From contig JACAAK010000004.1 of NCBI GenBank assembly GCA_025093985.1, positions 1,736,001 through 1,800,000 on the forward strand: 64,000 bases of DNA. The letters are read 5' to 3'. The DNA comes from Calvatia gigantea. Taxonomy: Eukaryota > Basidiomycota > Agaricomycetes > Agaricales > Lycoperdaceae. The notes below the pieces were generated by a model. It had not been told where the DNA came from. It made no database searches and was given only the letters and a program-made list of their open reading frames with translations. The translations under genes were made by a program, and so were the position numbers. Below, one piece after another: positions 37,958 through 51,175 of this stretch (within the stretch, counting starts at the first letter, position 1; the number at the start of each line of letters is the position of its first letter).

Positions 37958-39588
37958 GCTACTCTTGTGCCCTTTATACTTTTAGGTGCATTCGGACAAC
38001 GGCTACGGATAGGATTAGAAGTTGAAGTAGTGAATTGAATGCAATATAGTTTGTTAACGAGTATCAAGTATTTTCAGGGATGCGAGCACTCCATCCAACG
38101 GGCACCTCTAGTGCGACGCTCGATGACCCGGCGCAGAGGCAATTTTTTTTAAAAAAAAGAGTGGAAATAGGAACACGTATAGCCATCATTTATTGGCGCC
38201 ATATCCATTGGATAATGCCGGGTGCAAACACGGCTGTTCAAACCTACTATAGTCCACAGAAAGCTCTTGCTAATGTGGCCTCCTACAACGAAATCCTAGT
38301 TTTAAGGCTCCGTTATTTAGTAATAGTGCATCTTGCTCTTGATTCGGGAGAAACACCTTGAGATTAGGGAAATTTGAATGTCCGAATTACTGATTGTGAC
38401 ACTGACCAAAAGTAACCGCACTGGAAGGAGGGAACCTTGAATCTGCACAATTGGACTTAAGGGCTTTTCCGATAATCTGTCTGCAGCCATTGAATTGAAA
38501 GGACGCAGACTTGAATCAAACAGAACTTGTTCTGCTTCTGATCAGGTGGCGGGAAGGTAGCATAAGTCAAACACCCATGACCGATGTACACTAAGTAAAA
38601 TGGCGACAAAGGTCACTATGTAATGGCCAAAGAAGTCCTAAACCCGATCACATGTGAACAGAGCATAATTGTGTGTAACGAAGCGTGAAGTGGGGGAAAG
38701 AGTATCGGATGGAGGGAATAAATCGTAAGAGGGTACAAAGCTGTAACCACAGGAGGTAGAGACCAAGATCAAGGTCAAATGATGGACAGATGAAGCGACG
38801 GAATAAAGGCGGGGAAGTGAGGGCGAGGGACGGGAAGAGGGAAGGGGAGGAGGGCGAATTTTTTGGGTTTATACACGTTATGTTATGAGAACTAGGATAA
38901 TAAAGTGGGTGCGCCTTGGTTGGAACTCATGGAACACGAAGTATCCTTGATAATAGGAGAGTAAGGAAGAGGGAGCCAAGTGAGCAACATGCGAATGTGC
39001 TAGCTATTGAGAGAGAACACAACAATTAGTGGACGGAAGTGATGAATCATAAATACCAGGCTTGGTAGGCCAGGGCCAGGATGAGAAGGAGTCCAAGAAG
39101 GCATCAACAAACTAGGAAAGAATGAAGACCTCGAAACCAGACACGGAGTCGTATCCTGGGGGGGGGGGGGGTCGCTCTTGGGAGGGTATACAGAAGTGCT
39201 CATACTTCCTCTGCCCGGTGAAGGGGAGGATGATGAGATGAGGGTACGAATGACGTTAATGTTGGTGATGCATCCGGTTATGACCCGCGGTCCCCATTGA
39301 CGAATGTATGTCGTAGAAAGGGAAGGACCGAAGTTGCTATGAAAACATGTGAAAAGAAACAGCAGGTGACGAGCCAATATTCACAAGGGCAGTGGGAAAT
39401 AGTACAACGCCATGCGGCGGGGATAGAGAAAAGCCGAAAATAGACCACGGTTCCATCGAGTGCGGCCGGATGTAGTGTAGTGATACTGAACAGCCAAAGA
39501 GACGAGAAGGGAGAAGGGGCGAAATCTATAAGTCTTGTGGCTTGTCCCACATGCTCCCAAACGAGACGATCGAAATGCTGCGGTGAGC
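37958..39588. other. Gene-poor interval between UBA1 and the cyclin gene
   Basis: About 1.6 kb with no convincing reading frame. It contains purine-rich, low-complexity sequence (38,690-38,880) and a run of about 13 G at ~39,157, and probably includes the long 3' untranslated region of the cyclin gene. No transposon ends, tRNA or tandem repeat were recognised. Confidence 0.5.
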
Positions 39589-41930
39589 CTAAGTATGCAA
39601 CCAAGTTGTCTGCAAAGAGGGAGGGGGTCCAAAGGGGGGAGGAGCAGTATACGCATATCCACTAGACCAATGTTGTCCTGGTTCAGCAAGCATTTGCTCA
39701 TTAACAGTCATGTAGATGTCGCTACAACGGTATTCAAAGATCGACTGTGAATACGAGCGTGCGTGGTTGCGCATCTGATAGTTCTCCTGGTTATATGAGA
39801 GGGACTGGGAGCGGGCATGCGGAGCAGGGACGGACGGTACGTAAGGATAAGGATATAGGTTTTGCGACACTTGATGGACGGGCGGAAAGTTATGAATATA
39901 GCCGTGTTGAGGCTTCATGGGTCCATAAACAGCGAGATTCCAGCCGACGTTACATGGGATATCATGGGACTGGGGGTAGGGAACCGGGTAAGACACAACA
40001 TGAGGAGCTTGGACAGCAACATAGTGACCACCGGCACGGTTACGTTCTCGGAGGATAGGTTCATCACCAGCAGGGCTCCACTTAGCGGGTGGGGGGAGAT
40101 GTTTTGCAGTCGGAACGGCGGTGCGATTCCAAGTGTTTTCAATGACTTGTTTTGGCACAGAAATCTCACTCGTTCGGGGGTTACGGATGGAACGGCGCCT
40201 TGGTACGTATTCCTCACGAAGCGGACCATCCTCATCAAGGTCGATTTCAAGGACCTCGCTGGCCTGTAACTCCTTTTCGAGCTTTTCTCGGCGACGTTCC
40301 TCCAAACCAATAAAGACCGGTTCAGGAAGATCGGCCGTTAACAAGGGATTAGCTGAGGCTTCCACCACCTCCTCAATAATCTTGCGGACAATCGCATGAG
40401 GACTGGAGCCGGGGCGAGAAATGGGTTGCGGATGACCGGGGGATGAGAGCGACGTATGGTAGGAGAGTATATGCGTCAGCCACTGTGACCATTCACCCTC
40501 TGGGACAGACAAGTCGTAAGCAAAGATATCCAAAGTCAAAGCCTCCAGTTTGTTTAAGACATTGATAGGAACATTGGAAATAGAATGCCTAAAAGGATTC
40601 ATTCAACCTTTGAAATATTCCAAAGGCAAGAACACTTACCAGGTCTTGTTGGAAAATGTATGATCATCCAACCATTTATTTGCCAGCATAAACCCTAGGA
40701 CAACAAGACGGAAAGGAGCACTGGCTTCCATCCCACCCCTGTCAGATCCCCAGGTTGGGTCGCCTAACAACGCAGCACGAAAGGCGGCTTCCTTGCCATA
40801 CTCGGGGCCCAAGGCAACAGGCCCAAAATGCACAGGAAGCCGAATGATGTACCAAATGGCCAGAAAAACCGCCGAAGGCTGCAGCAATGTAGAGAGAAGT
40901 AGGGAATGCACGGATACGGCCAAATAGGGAGGTGGGGACGCAGCATACTGCATGGGTGAATACCTGGTGTCAAATGAGTCAGTAACATTCCGAGCGCCAA
41001 GTACGAACGGACTTACGAATGGGCGACAAATGGTGGAGGCAAACTGAGACCTGTGGTACAGACTTTCCATACGTAATCAGTAATCCAGTTAGCCAGAGGC
41101 TCGGCAAACTTCTTATAATCAGCATTGATGGACGAGGAAACATTGTCAGCCACAGGCACGGGTTCCTTGAGAACATCACCGAAGGTGTCCGCTGAAAAGG
41201 GGGCAAAGGCAGGGTGAGTAACGCCTTTAGGAGGGGATTGCGCAGCGACATCTGTCAATCGGTTATCTCCGCAGGTAGGATAAACTTGTACATCGGCCAC
41301 AGCCCGATCCACGAAGATACCAAAAGGTGTAACAGGTTCCAAAGGGCTCGAAATCGGTTCCTCTGGAGACTGGTCTTCATAAACGAGCGGGAACGCACCG
41401 CCCTCAGAGATGCTGAGATTCTGGGAAATTGGTTCTTCGAGATTGGTGCTGACGATGTCATCTATGTCTCTCGAAGGGGAGCTCGCTGTCCACTGACTCT
41501 GATTATCGAGATGGCTATGATCCATGGAAGAATCCGAGCCCATATCTTCGTCTTCATCAAAAATGTCGTCGTGTGGTGTGAACTGACTGAACAGGGAATA
41601 CAAGGGCGGAAGACACGCTTCAGCGTGAGCACCTTTAATAACCGGCGCGTTGCCCGCGACGGTCAACCCCTGTGGAAAACCCTGCTCAGAGGGGTACTGG
41701 TGGATGGAGTGTGGGGTTTCCTCCCAAATGCGACGTGGCTTGTCTCTGCGCCAAGCTGGGAGAGACTTGATCCACTCTTCGCGAGTACCAAACGAGGGGG
41801 GAGGGCCCCTGGGGCAAGGAGGAAGCGAGCTTGAAAGTGACTGGAGATCAGGGGGGCCGGGTGGACACCGCTTGCCTTTGATGACGGGGTGGGAAGGTGG
41901 TTTTGAAAAACGGGGAACAGGAACCGGCAT
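39589..41930 (-). CDS. Pcl/Pho80-like cyclin with long disordered arms
   Basis: The conserved part spans two introns. MQYAASPPPYLAVSVHSLLL leads into a cyclin box with FRLVVLGFMLANKWLDDHTF, SNKTW, then ISNVPINVLNKLEALTLDIF and AYDLSVPEGEWSQWL. The LANKWLDD / SNKTW / LNKLE order is that of Pho85-type (Pcl) cyclins, which steer a Cdk in nutrient and cell-cycle control. Both arms are long and Pro/Ser-rich; the C-terminal ~270 residues have Tyr/Pro-rich repeats (YPYPYVPSVP). The first in-frame ATG I trust is at 41928-41930 (MPVPVPRFSKPP). The frame stays open further upstream to ~42,236 without an ATG, so a 5' exon may exist. Partner kinase and role are inferred. Confidence 0.7.
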
Positions 41931-42509
41931 CTGAATTTGAGGTGTAGATTGGAGTCCGGAGCCTTCTGCACTAGATAGGTGAAGAAGACGACCGTGCCCG
42001 ACACTACTAGGTACTCCTGCGTGTGAAAGGAGCGGTGGAGTTGAGAGAGAGGAAGGGGTCGTAAGGTGAGTCGTGAAGTGGAAAAAGTCGATAGAGCGAC
42101 TATGAAGGAAGAGCGGGTTGGATGGCAGACGCACAGCGAAGGCGTGCCTTTTCGTGGCCCCAGAGAAAGTTAGGGCAGTTTTCACCGCTGGCAGTGTCTT
42201 TAGGCCAGCTGAAGCCCAGCTGTGATTAAGACTCTAACAGAAAAAGAGACTAGGGGATAGCCCTCTTCAGTCGCGGTCCAGGTTGTCGGTGGAGTGGAGT
42301 GGAGGAGAGGAAACCTGGCAGCTGGAATCGACAGAAGAGGGTCGATCCGCCTGATGCTTGGGGGGGGGGTTGTCCACCAACAAACAAAGCCCGGCCATAT
42401 TATATACCCGCTTACATAACATTCCCGATGACTCTCCGACTGCCACGACTCCAGACTCTTCAGGCATCTCCCGAGTCCCAGGCCTCCCCGCCCTGCCTCA
42501 ACAAGCAAG

Positions 42510-44727
42510 TCTGCACCACGCCTTCATCCTATCTCCAACCTTTTCAGATCCCCATCGATCTCCCATCGATGAACACACATGTCCTCCTGATCAGTCAAGT
42601 TCACACCATGGAACAATCGGGTCCTTGAGGACATCCGTTTTCACAAGACCTTCTGATGCGTAACCGTCACAACCTCTTCTGCCATTAGTCATTTTCTATT
42701 CACCACTTCACCCGGCTTCTTATCCGAGTGACTCAAGCCTCAGGCCAAGTTTTCTGGACCGCCATCAAACACTTGTAACGCGGTGCCGATTCGGCACCCC
42801 ACACATCCTGCGTTTTGCCGCCCCTAATTTATAGTCAATTGCCAAACTTCTGAACCACCTGGCGTTCAGAGTATGTACGTTCTCCACCTCAGAGTCCAGA
42901 CCACCCGAAATATGATCTCCCTGAGTGTAAATCTACTGTCTCAAACGGGTTTTTCACTCGCCACGTTCCAAGCGTAAGATTCCCGCAGCTGCTATTCATA
43001 TATCACACATGACTACGGACATGCCGCTATAAGGAACTGCGTATTTTCATGCCGTTTTTTTTTTGCCTTGTGTCTTACTAAACGTAAATGCATCTGCCAA
43101 GTCGAGGGGTGGCCGGTGGCCAGTTGGATGCATCACGCTGCCACCCAACACGGCTGTCTGTCGAAGCAAGCCTATCAAACTCGTGCAAGTGCTGTCGCAT
43201 CTGTCACAACCTTCTTTCTTAATCCCTAGCGACGACAAGGATGCGGGCTAACTGACCTCAAGCTCAGGTGCGGCGGTGCCAGGTCCGCCAAGGGAATTGG
43301 GCGCCGAGCATCCCCCACCGCTAGGCGAAATTAAGATCTTAAGATCACATATGTACGTATATCAAATCCCGCTTCATATCTTGACTCTTGTTCGCAGTAC
43401 CCTAAACATCATTTTCGTAAAAACACAATAAGCCACATATAATTGGCACAAGTTATACAGACTGTATCGTATCATGGCTCCTGTGAATTACTTTGGTCAT
43501 TTGGCCGCCCCCCTCAACAAAAACCTTTACTAAGTGGGAACTTCGTAATTGAGCAGCCTTCCCCTCGCTGGGCTCCTAGAATAGGTCTCATAATCCGGTC
43601 CCTCCCCCTTAGCACGGCGGCCGCTCGCAGCGGCACATAAATTAATGCAGATTAAATGAGCAAATAAAATGATGCTTTGCCTTCCACTGGAGGAGACGGG
43701 TGGGGATCAAATGTAGCAGTCCTAACAGGCCCATCCGGTGAGAACGGTGTCATTTCTCGTGCACTTTTCCGCAGTTTTCGAGATACAAAACCCCTAAGTG
43801 TCCAATCTGTGTATGACTCCTTGCACCTTGCCGAGGGTCCGCCGAATGGGAAATCAAGCTCACAAAGCATGGGGGTCTGTTACTCTGTAACGGACCGGAA
43901 AGGTCAGCAATAAAGTAGGCCCAGGGTCCACTCGACACCTAAAAGTGTCACTGTTCCGCAGTTGAAGGCGTTGGGTTATGGCCAGGGTTAGGTGTTCAGC
44001 CTCATTTTTTGAAAATGGACAACCTAAGAACATGGTGGGACTTTTCTCGCCACCCGTTCAAGATCCGGGTGAGAGGTACCTCGTGAGGTGCTGGGTCTCG
44101 AGCTTCTCTAACTTTGTAAGAAGATCATACACTATAGTCAAAGCCACCCCTCCTCTCCCCAGATGGGCCCCGGGATCCCGGGTTGTGCTATTGATTTAAG
44201 ATATCTTGGTTTTGGGTCATGCGGAATAAGAATGGAGAAACGCAGCGCACACCATATATGCACTATGCACGACTCGTAGCATGTCCTCAACATTTTCAGG
44301 CGCCTTGTCCTCAAGCAATTTGGGAAAGGAACCCAATCTCGTCGCATATAGAAAGTTACTGGGGGAGATAAGATGACTGGATAAGAGCGAAGCTGTCGAT
44401 AACACTGACGGCAAATCAGATTACGGATGACGGATGGATTTAGCCTTTCATAGTTAACATTTGTACTTACTAGACCACACCCAGGGCAACTTGGAATAGG
44501 GTTGAGGGTTTTCGATACATAGATGCCTCAATCGATGAGATTGTGTGCAGGCTGGATTTTGGTTGGGTGATTGACCTTCCCTGCCATGAAAAATAATGTG
44601 ATGGAGCTTCCCGACGTGCTCCTGGGGTTCTTTGTGGCGTGGACAAATCGGTTTTGTATATAGGGGTATAAAATCAGATCAAATCTGACTTCCTTGGGCC
44701 TTCAGCTACTCATCTGTTCCGGAGGGT
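42510..44727. other. Gene-poor interval upstream of Far11
   Basis: Roughly 2.2 kb without a supported gene; frames are short and broken on both strands. Composition is mixed and CpG is still common, unlike the island at the right end, so this does not look like old transposon sequence. I see no terminal repeats, tRNA or tandem array. The right end should contain the Far11 promoter. Confidence 0.45.
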
Positions 44728-47700
44728 ATGTTACCGTCCGTACAAGGGAAGCGGGAGCGCACGTATTACCAGTTCAAGTAAGCGCGCCTTTGCTTGCTCG
44801 TCAGGCGGATGACAAACAACCTTCCTTTTCCAGCCAAGAGTAAGCTGTAAACCATTTCGTTGTTCGCGATTATTACGAGCGTCACTTTGTTCTGTCCTGT
44901 TTATTTCCATCTTGTCGTTCTATCAAGGGTATTCGAGAACGATAGCAACCCGTTCATTGATATGGATTCTCCTAATCCCGGGAATGGCTCTGGGTCCCAG
45001 GTCCCAATTGATCCCATAACACTCGGCCAATTAAAGGCTGCTATGGCAAATAGTATGAAGCTGAAGGTGCTACACTTATCACATCCAATGTTGGAGACAA
45101 CAAATAACGCTCTTCCTCCAGCAATCTTGGTATGACTACAAATACGATGACGAGGACACCGTTATGTCCGAGATTGAAGAATTCTATTCGTATGTGGAAA
45201 TGCCGCAGGCCGTTGAAAATCTGAAGGCTTGGGAAGACTCGTATATGCCAGGTATTGTCGTTTGATTCAAGGTCGTGTTGGAGGCTGACCGGTGTCTAGA
45301 ATGGATGAAAGCTGACCCCACAGAGCGGAAAACTCACGTCCAATTATTGCTTGAAAGCTTGGAACACAAAGACACTGAAATACGGTTCACAAATGCAAGG
45401 CGACTCTTCTACGTTCTTCAAGGTGCACTGGGACATCACTCCTGTTATACAGTCACTTAAACTGAAGCCGCAGGCACATTCGCCGAGACGGGCTCGCCAG
45501 AGGACCAACTGCATTGGATATTCGAGAATGCCAAAATTGTCAGAGATGCAGATGGTGTCAGTTGCATCGTGGAGGCCGTCAAGATTGCGACTAAGAAGCA
45601 TGATTTCCTCTGGTGACTTTTATCGCTTCCATTGAAGGACCCTAAACTAACTTGGGCGGAAGCGGTCTCTCAGACCAGGACGCTGTGCGATTCAACATCG
45701 GTCAAACGGAGAAATCCGACTTGATGGAAGAGATCCTCACTGAGCTTTCAGTGTATTTTGGAATGTTGTACCATCTGATTGAGGTGTTCAAAGGACATGA
45801 AGACTTCGCGGAGGAACTAAGTGAGTTTGGTGTTCGTTTACTCGGGTGCTAACGTGCCCACAAGTTTCTTGCAGTGAGCTTGGAACCTCCGCTACCAGTC
45901 TACCTCTTCAGTATCATTTCAAATCTCCGCGATAAGAGTGCCAAAGGGTACCCCATCAAGAAGGTCTGCTACCCCCATTCCCGCCTCTTGCCTAAAGTAA
46001 AACTAACGAAATTAGCTCCTGCTTCTTATGTGGAAAACCTTGCTTGGGTGTTGGGGTGGTGTTCGGGACTACGCCAGGGTCAAAAACCTCGCAAGGGAAT
46101 TAGCTGGCCTTCCGCCCATAAACGAAGCTAGTAAGCGGCCATTTTTGAATGCCTTTCTTGAACCCAATCTAACTATTAAAAAAATAGACCAGAAGATCAA
46201 GACAACGGCCATAGACGTCGAACAGTATCGCTTCGAAACCTCAGTCAAGTACCCCTCCTTCGCCCCTCCAGCTTCACCTCCGCAAAACCTCGCCGACTAT
46301 CCCATCACCAAATCCAACTCCTCCAAACTTACTCAACGTCTTGCACAGGCATATAATCCGATACCTTTACGACATCATTATCACTATGACGATCTCGAGC
46401 CCCCTCACACGGGTATGATTCCGGGGACACAACCAGGTTTCCAACAATTAGGCCCCAACGGCCCATTCCGACCGGGTCCCCAGTCAGCCACCCCGGCTCC
46501 TTCCCCGCCGCCCTCACCGAAACCCAAGAAACTGCAATATCAGACCGACCAGAATCGACCGTTTTTGCTACCATTCACCGGTAAGACTGGAAAGAACGCA
46601 ACACTGGTCCCGTTTGCGATTGATGAGGCGGAGGGGTTATTTAATAAACATATGTATGTGGGCTTGGCGCTGGCGCAAATGTGGAAGACAAGAGAAGATT
46701 GCATGACGTTCGAGAGTGGGTTGGATAAAATGCCTGGAATGGATGAAACGTACAGATCTTCCACGTTCCTATCAAGCGTGAGTTCCGAGTGGTCTCTTCG
46801 CTTGGAATTGATACTGATGTTGGTGCGTTCTTGCTCAGGAGTTGGAAAATGAACCACTGCCGGACGTCGCCCAACTCGATCGGGAGATTGAAGCTGCAGC
46901 GAAGGAAAAAAAGGCCGCAGTCACCGAATCAGACAAGCGCAAGTGGAGAGAGAGGGAGGAGGACTTGATGCGCCTCAAACGCGTGGAGCAAGTATACGTG
47001 CGTCAAGTTATGCCTATTGCCTGTCTATACTCGGTTAACTCCAATTGTACCAGGGCGCTGTACTCCCACATCTTTCTGGCTGGGTCCTTGTCCTGCTGAA
47101 ACTTTTACTCGCTACGGTTTCTGCCAGTACAAATGGTCTGCAAAATCCGCAGCCCTCTGGATCCTCCGTTTTCCCCCCTGGCGTCTCATCACGTAGGCTT
47201 CCTTGATGTCTCGAGTTGGCCCGGACCCCAAAACTGATTGTTGTCAGCTATAAACCCAGCTCCTGAACAGCCTCCAGCCCACCCGCCAACATTGGAGGAA
47301 ATAGATGTCACCCGGCATCGTGAAATCACATCGAAAGCCGTATCCGCCATCCTTCTCATCACGCTAAAATGGTTCAAGGTTTCTCGTGAGTCTCGGTCAA
47401 CGTGAACCTGCAGAGTCAACATTATATTAATGGTTTCATAGATGCGATGAAGTCCCACCATCTAGGCCACCACTTGCTTGACACAAACTGCCTTCTCCTG
47501 ATTTTGAAGATGTTTGGTCTACAGGAGATTTCACAGTTAGTTGTATCGAAGGCAGACTCGCCTGAAAACAAGTAAGTTCTTTTTCTTTGGGGTAGGGCGA
47601 GGTTCTGATCACATCGTCAGTTTCTTCCGGTTCTGCATGAACTATTCAAAGAACCCTCAGCCAAATAGACCTGAGGATACTTCTCAAAAAACGATGAGAC

Positions 47701-49140
47701 AGACCACTACACGGACTGTCACACTTCCCAACGGCGAAAAACACGAGGAAGAAATCGAACACCTTCATGAATATTCGTGGAGAAACTTCTTTGCAACTAT
47801 CAATTACGCAAAGATCATGCAAAAGTTATCCAAAGGGCGACCGCATCGGATATGGATGCTCGTCCACTACAAGAGTTCTGTAAGTAGCCTGTTCTGTTCC
47901 GAAGGATGAAATGTTCATAGTAGCTAGGCGGTGCTGAAACGAGTTCTTCGCGTGATGCATCCGATGCTGCAACTGAATATCCTCAAGTTGATCAAGAGCC
48001 AGGTTCCCTATTGTGGCCGTCGATGGCGACAATGTAAGTCGCGGGCTCAATTACATTTTAAGGATACGTTTGATTGATCTCTCATCGCAGCAAATATGAA
48101 AGTCATCACCTCTATCTATTTAAATTGCCGACCGGACCTTCGGGATGAATGGCTGACTGGGAATGAACTAGAGGAGGGTCAAGGCGCCCAGGTGGGGTCC
48201 CAAACCATCCCCGCAACACTTGTAGTACTCGTGCTGACCAGTTTTAGGCTCAGGAACAAGCCCTGCGGCACCTCGTCAAATTCTGTACGTGTATTTGTTC
48301 AAGCGAATGTAATTGACCGACAATGACCCTCCAAAAGATAACACAAAACGGTACGGGGCGGCTGCCCTTGGGAACCAGAACAGTCCGAAACACCGTAGAT
48401 CGGGTAGTATATCCCAGCAGATGGATGGTTTGCATCCTCCTGAATTGTCAGGCATGATCAGACCTCTTGGAACGCCTAACACGGTCGATGCCGACGTTTT
48501 CCCTCCCCCCCGGTCGCAAGCTCCTGATCCAAATATTTTCTTGCCCTACATCACGGAAGACATTGCGTTTGAGGAGGAATACGAGGAATATTTGAAAGAC
48601 TTAGGTTATTCTGATGAACAAGTAGGGGACATGCCTCTCTTCGGGGGAACATCTGCTTGGAGCCGCCTGCCCTTTGAAACTGACATGGCAGATGGCATAA
48701 GCGATAGCGAAAGTGTTGTGTCCATCGGAGAACTTGGTGATGATGCGAGGCTTGACCCTAACCGAGACGATAACATTGTTGATGAGAACAGGAACAACTG
48801 GGAGGTGTGTACCCGAAGCGCGCATGTTGATGCTCAGGGCTGAGGCTTTTTTGCAGCATTTGAGCCCGAAAACAATGGCTGCTTTACCTAAATCTCCTGC
48901 AGGCAACAGACGGTCAAGTTCGGGTAGTGGCCTCCGTCCTGTTATACCATTCGGGTTAGATGACGGAAGTGCGGTTGATGACCTTGACGATATTGAAGAA
49001 CCAGAACTGGGACCCGCACCCCGCGGACAATCTACTCCATTCGCTGAAGGTGCAGGTGTTGATGAAGTTGAATACGCATATGGGTACGACCCCTTACACC
49101 TTACCGTCCCGGGTTTGCTAATCACAAACACAGGGTCTGA
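44728..49140 (+). CDS. Far11/STRIP, core subunit of the STRIPAK phosphatase complex
   Basis: STRIP/Far11 proteins scaffold PP2A-striatin (STRIPAK), which controls hyphal fusion, septation and sexual development in fungi. The proposed start is MLPSVQGKRERTYYQFN at 44728, followed by a 6-nt exon (44834-44839) and VFENDSNPFIDMDSPNPGNG. The N1221 domain shows DEDTVMSEIEEFYSYVEMPQ, HKDTEIRFTNARRLFYVLQG and FAETGSPEDQLHWIFENAKI. Then come LEPPLPVYLFSIISNLRDKS, KGYPIKK, MWKTLLGCWGGVRDYARVKN and a Pro-rich linker. The DUF3402 part has TLEEIDVTRHREITSKAVSA, FFRFCMNYSKNPQPNRPEDT, WRNFFATINYAKIMQKLSKG, LKLIKSQVPYCGRRWRQSNM and IYLNCRPDLRDEWL. The end EHLSPKTMAALPKSPAGNRR ... EVEYAYGV stops at 49138-49140; reading through the last intron would give a stop at 49228 instead. 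About fifteen introns. Length is close to 1,000 residues. Confidence 0.85.
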
Positions 49141-49298
49141 GGCTGGAGAGATCCTTGGTTCAATTTTCTTACCGTCCAACCCACAAACCGATCTATTTTT
49201 CTCGCATGTTACTCCCATTTATGATTAATATGGCTGGGACATGCCTCCAAGCCATTCTATACATTTATTCAATCAATGTGACGATAACGTAGTCGGCC

Positions 49299-51175
49299 AT
49301 GTGGGATTACGCCATGAGGCATGAGTACCAGGGCACACACTACTCGGTAGTGGCACCACTTCCTTTTTCACATCCTCCCCGAAATCCCTCCCCCCCACTG
49401 ACCGACGGATACTTGGGAGCCAGCACTCTGAGTTCCGTGACAAAGATAGATCAACTGGACCGATCCAGTAACTCCTCATTCGATAGTATGACGCTGCCTT
49501 ACACAGGCTTTGTCGAGATTTCTGGTGCAAGATCGGTAACACCTGTGCAAAATTCGTCCGGCGCGACCAAGAAAAGAAGATACAGGCCAATACGGTTAGC
49601 AGCCGAACCCATCTCCGTACTGATGTCGTGTTGACACCCTAACAGAAGCCGACTTTCGAAGGTTTCCAATGCCTGCGCAGTGAACACAATCCGCTACGAC
49701 ACTGCGCCAACAACTTATTCCCCAGCAGCACTCAAACCTAGTCAATGCCATCATGGTCATTGGCCAATTGTTGGCCCAAAAAGGTGCCGAGACCACACCA
49801 GTAAGTTTTGTTCCCTGTGTCGGACGGAGATATTGACACCGGTGTTCAGGCTGGGGGTGCTCAAAATCCTAGCAAGTTCATCGAGGAGCTAAGCAAATGT
49901 TTCCCGGATCCAGAGCAGACCGCTTGGTGGTTGAAGCACTTCTTTGACAACTCACCCGTTCTCTTGCTCTGGCCCGTTCTTCACAAAACAACCTTCCACA
50001 GGGCACATGCACAATTTCAGGTTGAATCATCATCGGGGACCAATACGGCGTTGTTAACGATTGTCTGCTTATTGTCCCTGCAACTGCTCCCCGAATCCGT
50101 CTATGACGTAGGTTCACTCATGATATTGTTTCTTCCGATTTATCGTTACCTGCCTAGGTCGCTCTCTTCCCGGGACGGGGTAGGGAGCAGGGAAGACTTG
50201 AAATCTAGGTTATATGAATTTGCATCGTCCCTACTGTTGAGCGTCGAGCTTCTTGCTCAGCCAAAGACGGGCGATGTCCGATCCTCATTGCTGTCTTCTA
50301 TCTATCTTGTTGTGAGTTTGTGGTATCGTTTTTCCCTCGCAGAGTGGGGCTGATACAGGAACGCGTTAGAACGAAGGAAATTACCCTGAGGCATTTTGGT
50401 CCCCGGGTAAGCCATTTCTTCTGGTTGATATTAACTTGGTTTGACAACTCCAAGCAGGAAATGCTATCAGAATGGCACAGCTGGGTGCTTAATTCAAGTA
50501 GATTCCACACGAACATTAAATTCAAGCGTTTATATGTTTAGCCCAGATATACCAACCCGCACTTGTTAAAGCTGTGGAGTCTCCAACAGCAGAATTTGGC
50601 CGTATTATATGGTGTAGGCACCTTTCTCTTCCTTGTTACTGGGTTACTCACGTATACAAGGTCATTGTTTCTCCTCGATCGGCATGTACACCAACTTTCC
50701 GGGCAAAGCTGAGCTAACCGACGTGGATCCAGTCATCAATGCTACTTCATCCAACGTCCCTACACGATTCTAGAACAGGTAGACGTTGTGCGATTGGGGA
50801 TTCTTTTTCACCCATATTTTCATCCTTCGAGTATCTCGACGACTTGTTACAGGCTAAAGCTACCGAATAGGAGTTGGTTCGTACTGAGAACAGGTTACTG
50901 GCTTTGTTTCGAAGCCAGCAGGACGGTCAAACACTCTGTTTCGGAGCTAACTTGGCTCGTCCATGACCTATCAGTACGAAAAGGTAATTGACTGTCTACG
51001 AAGGTCTTCACACCTCCGTTCGTTCGTCCGTTTCGTCTTATGCCGACCTAGCAAGGACCGGTCCACCTCACAGCCACTGCCATTAAAGCCTAAAAAAAGA
51101 ATGTCTAATTTTCATTTGGATAGGTATCAATCGACATTAATTGTACTAATTAGTATACAATCGACTTTGATGTAA
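49299..51175 (+). pseudogene. Relic of a fungal-specific (zinc-cluster type) transcription factor
   Basis: Pieces of a fungal transcription factor appear in shifting frames. The first (49,299-49,634) is Ser/Pro-rich and ends in a basic patch (ATKKRRYRPIRL) just where a Zn2Cys6 cluster would be expected, but no CxxCxxxxxxC pattern remains. Near 49,850-50,110 a piece resembles the start of the fungal_trans region: FIEELSKCFPDPEQTAWWLK, VLLLWPVLHKTTFHRAHAQF. Later fragments (50,160-50,350 and 50,560-51,000) are leucine-rich but broken by stops. No intron set I could find rejoins them all. It borders the transposon island, where gene decay is common. An intact but poorly resolved gene is the alternative. 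Confidence 0.4.

Noticed and set aside
39150..39165. A run of about 13 G.
   Set aside because: It is an isolated homopolymer without G-quadruplex spacing or a tandem partner; its length may also be an assembly artefact.
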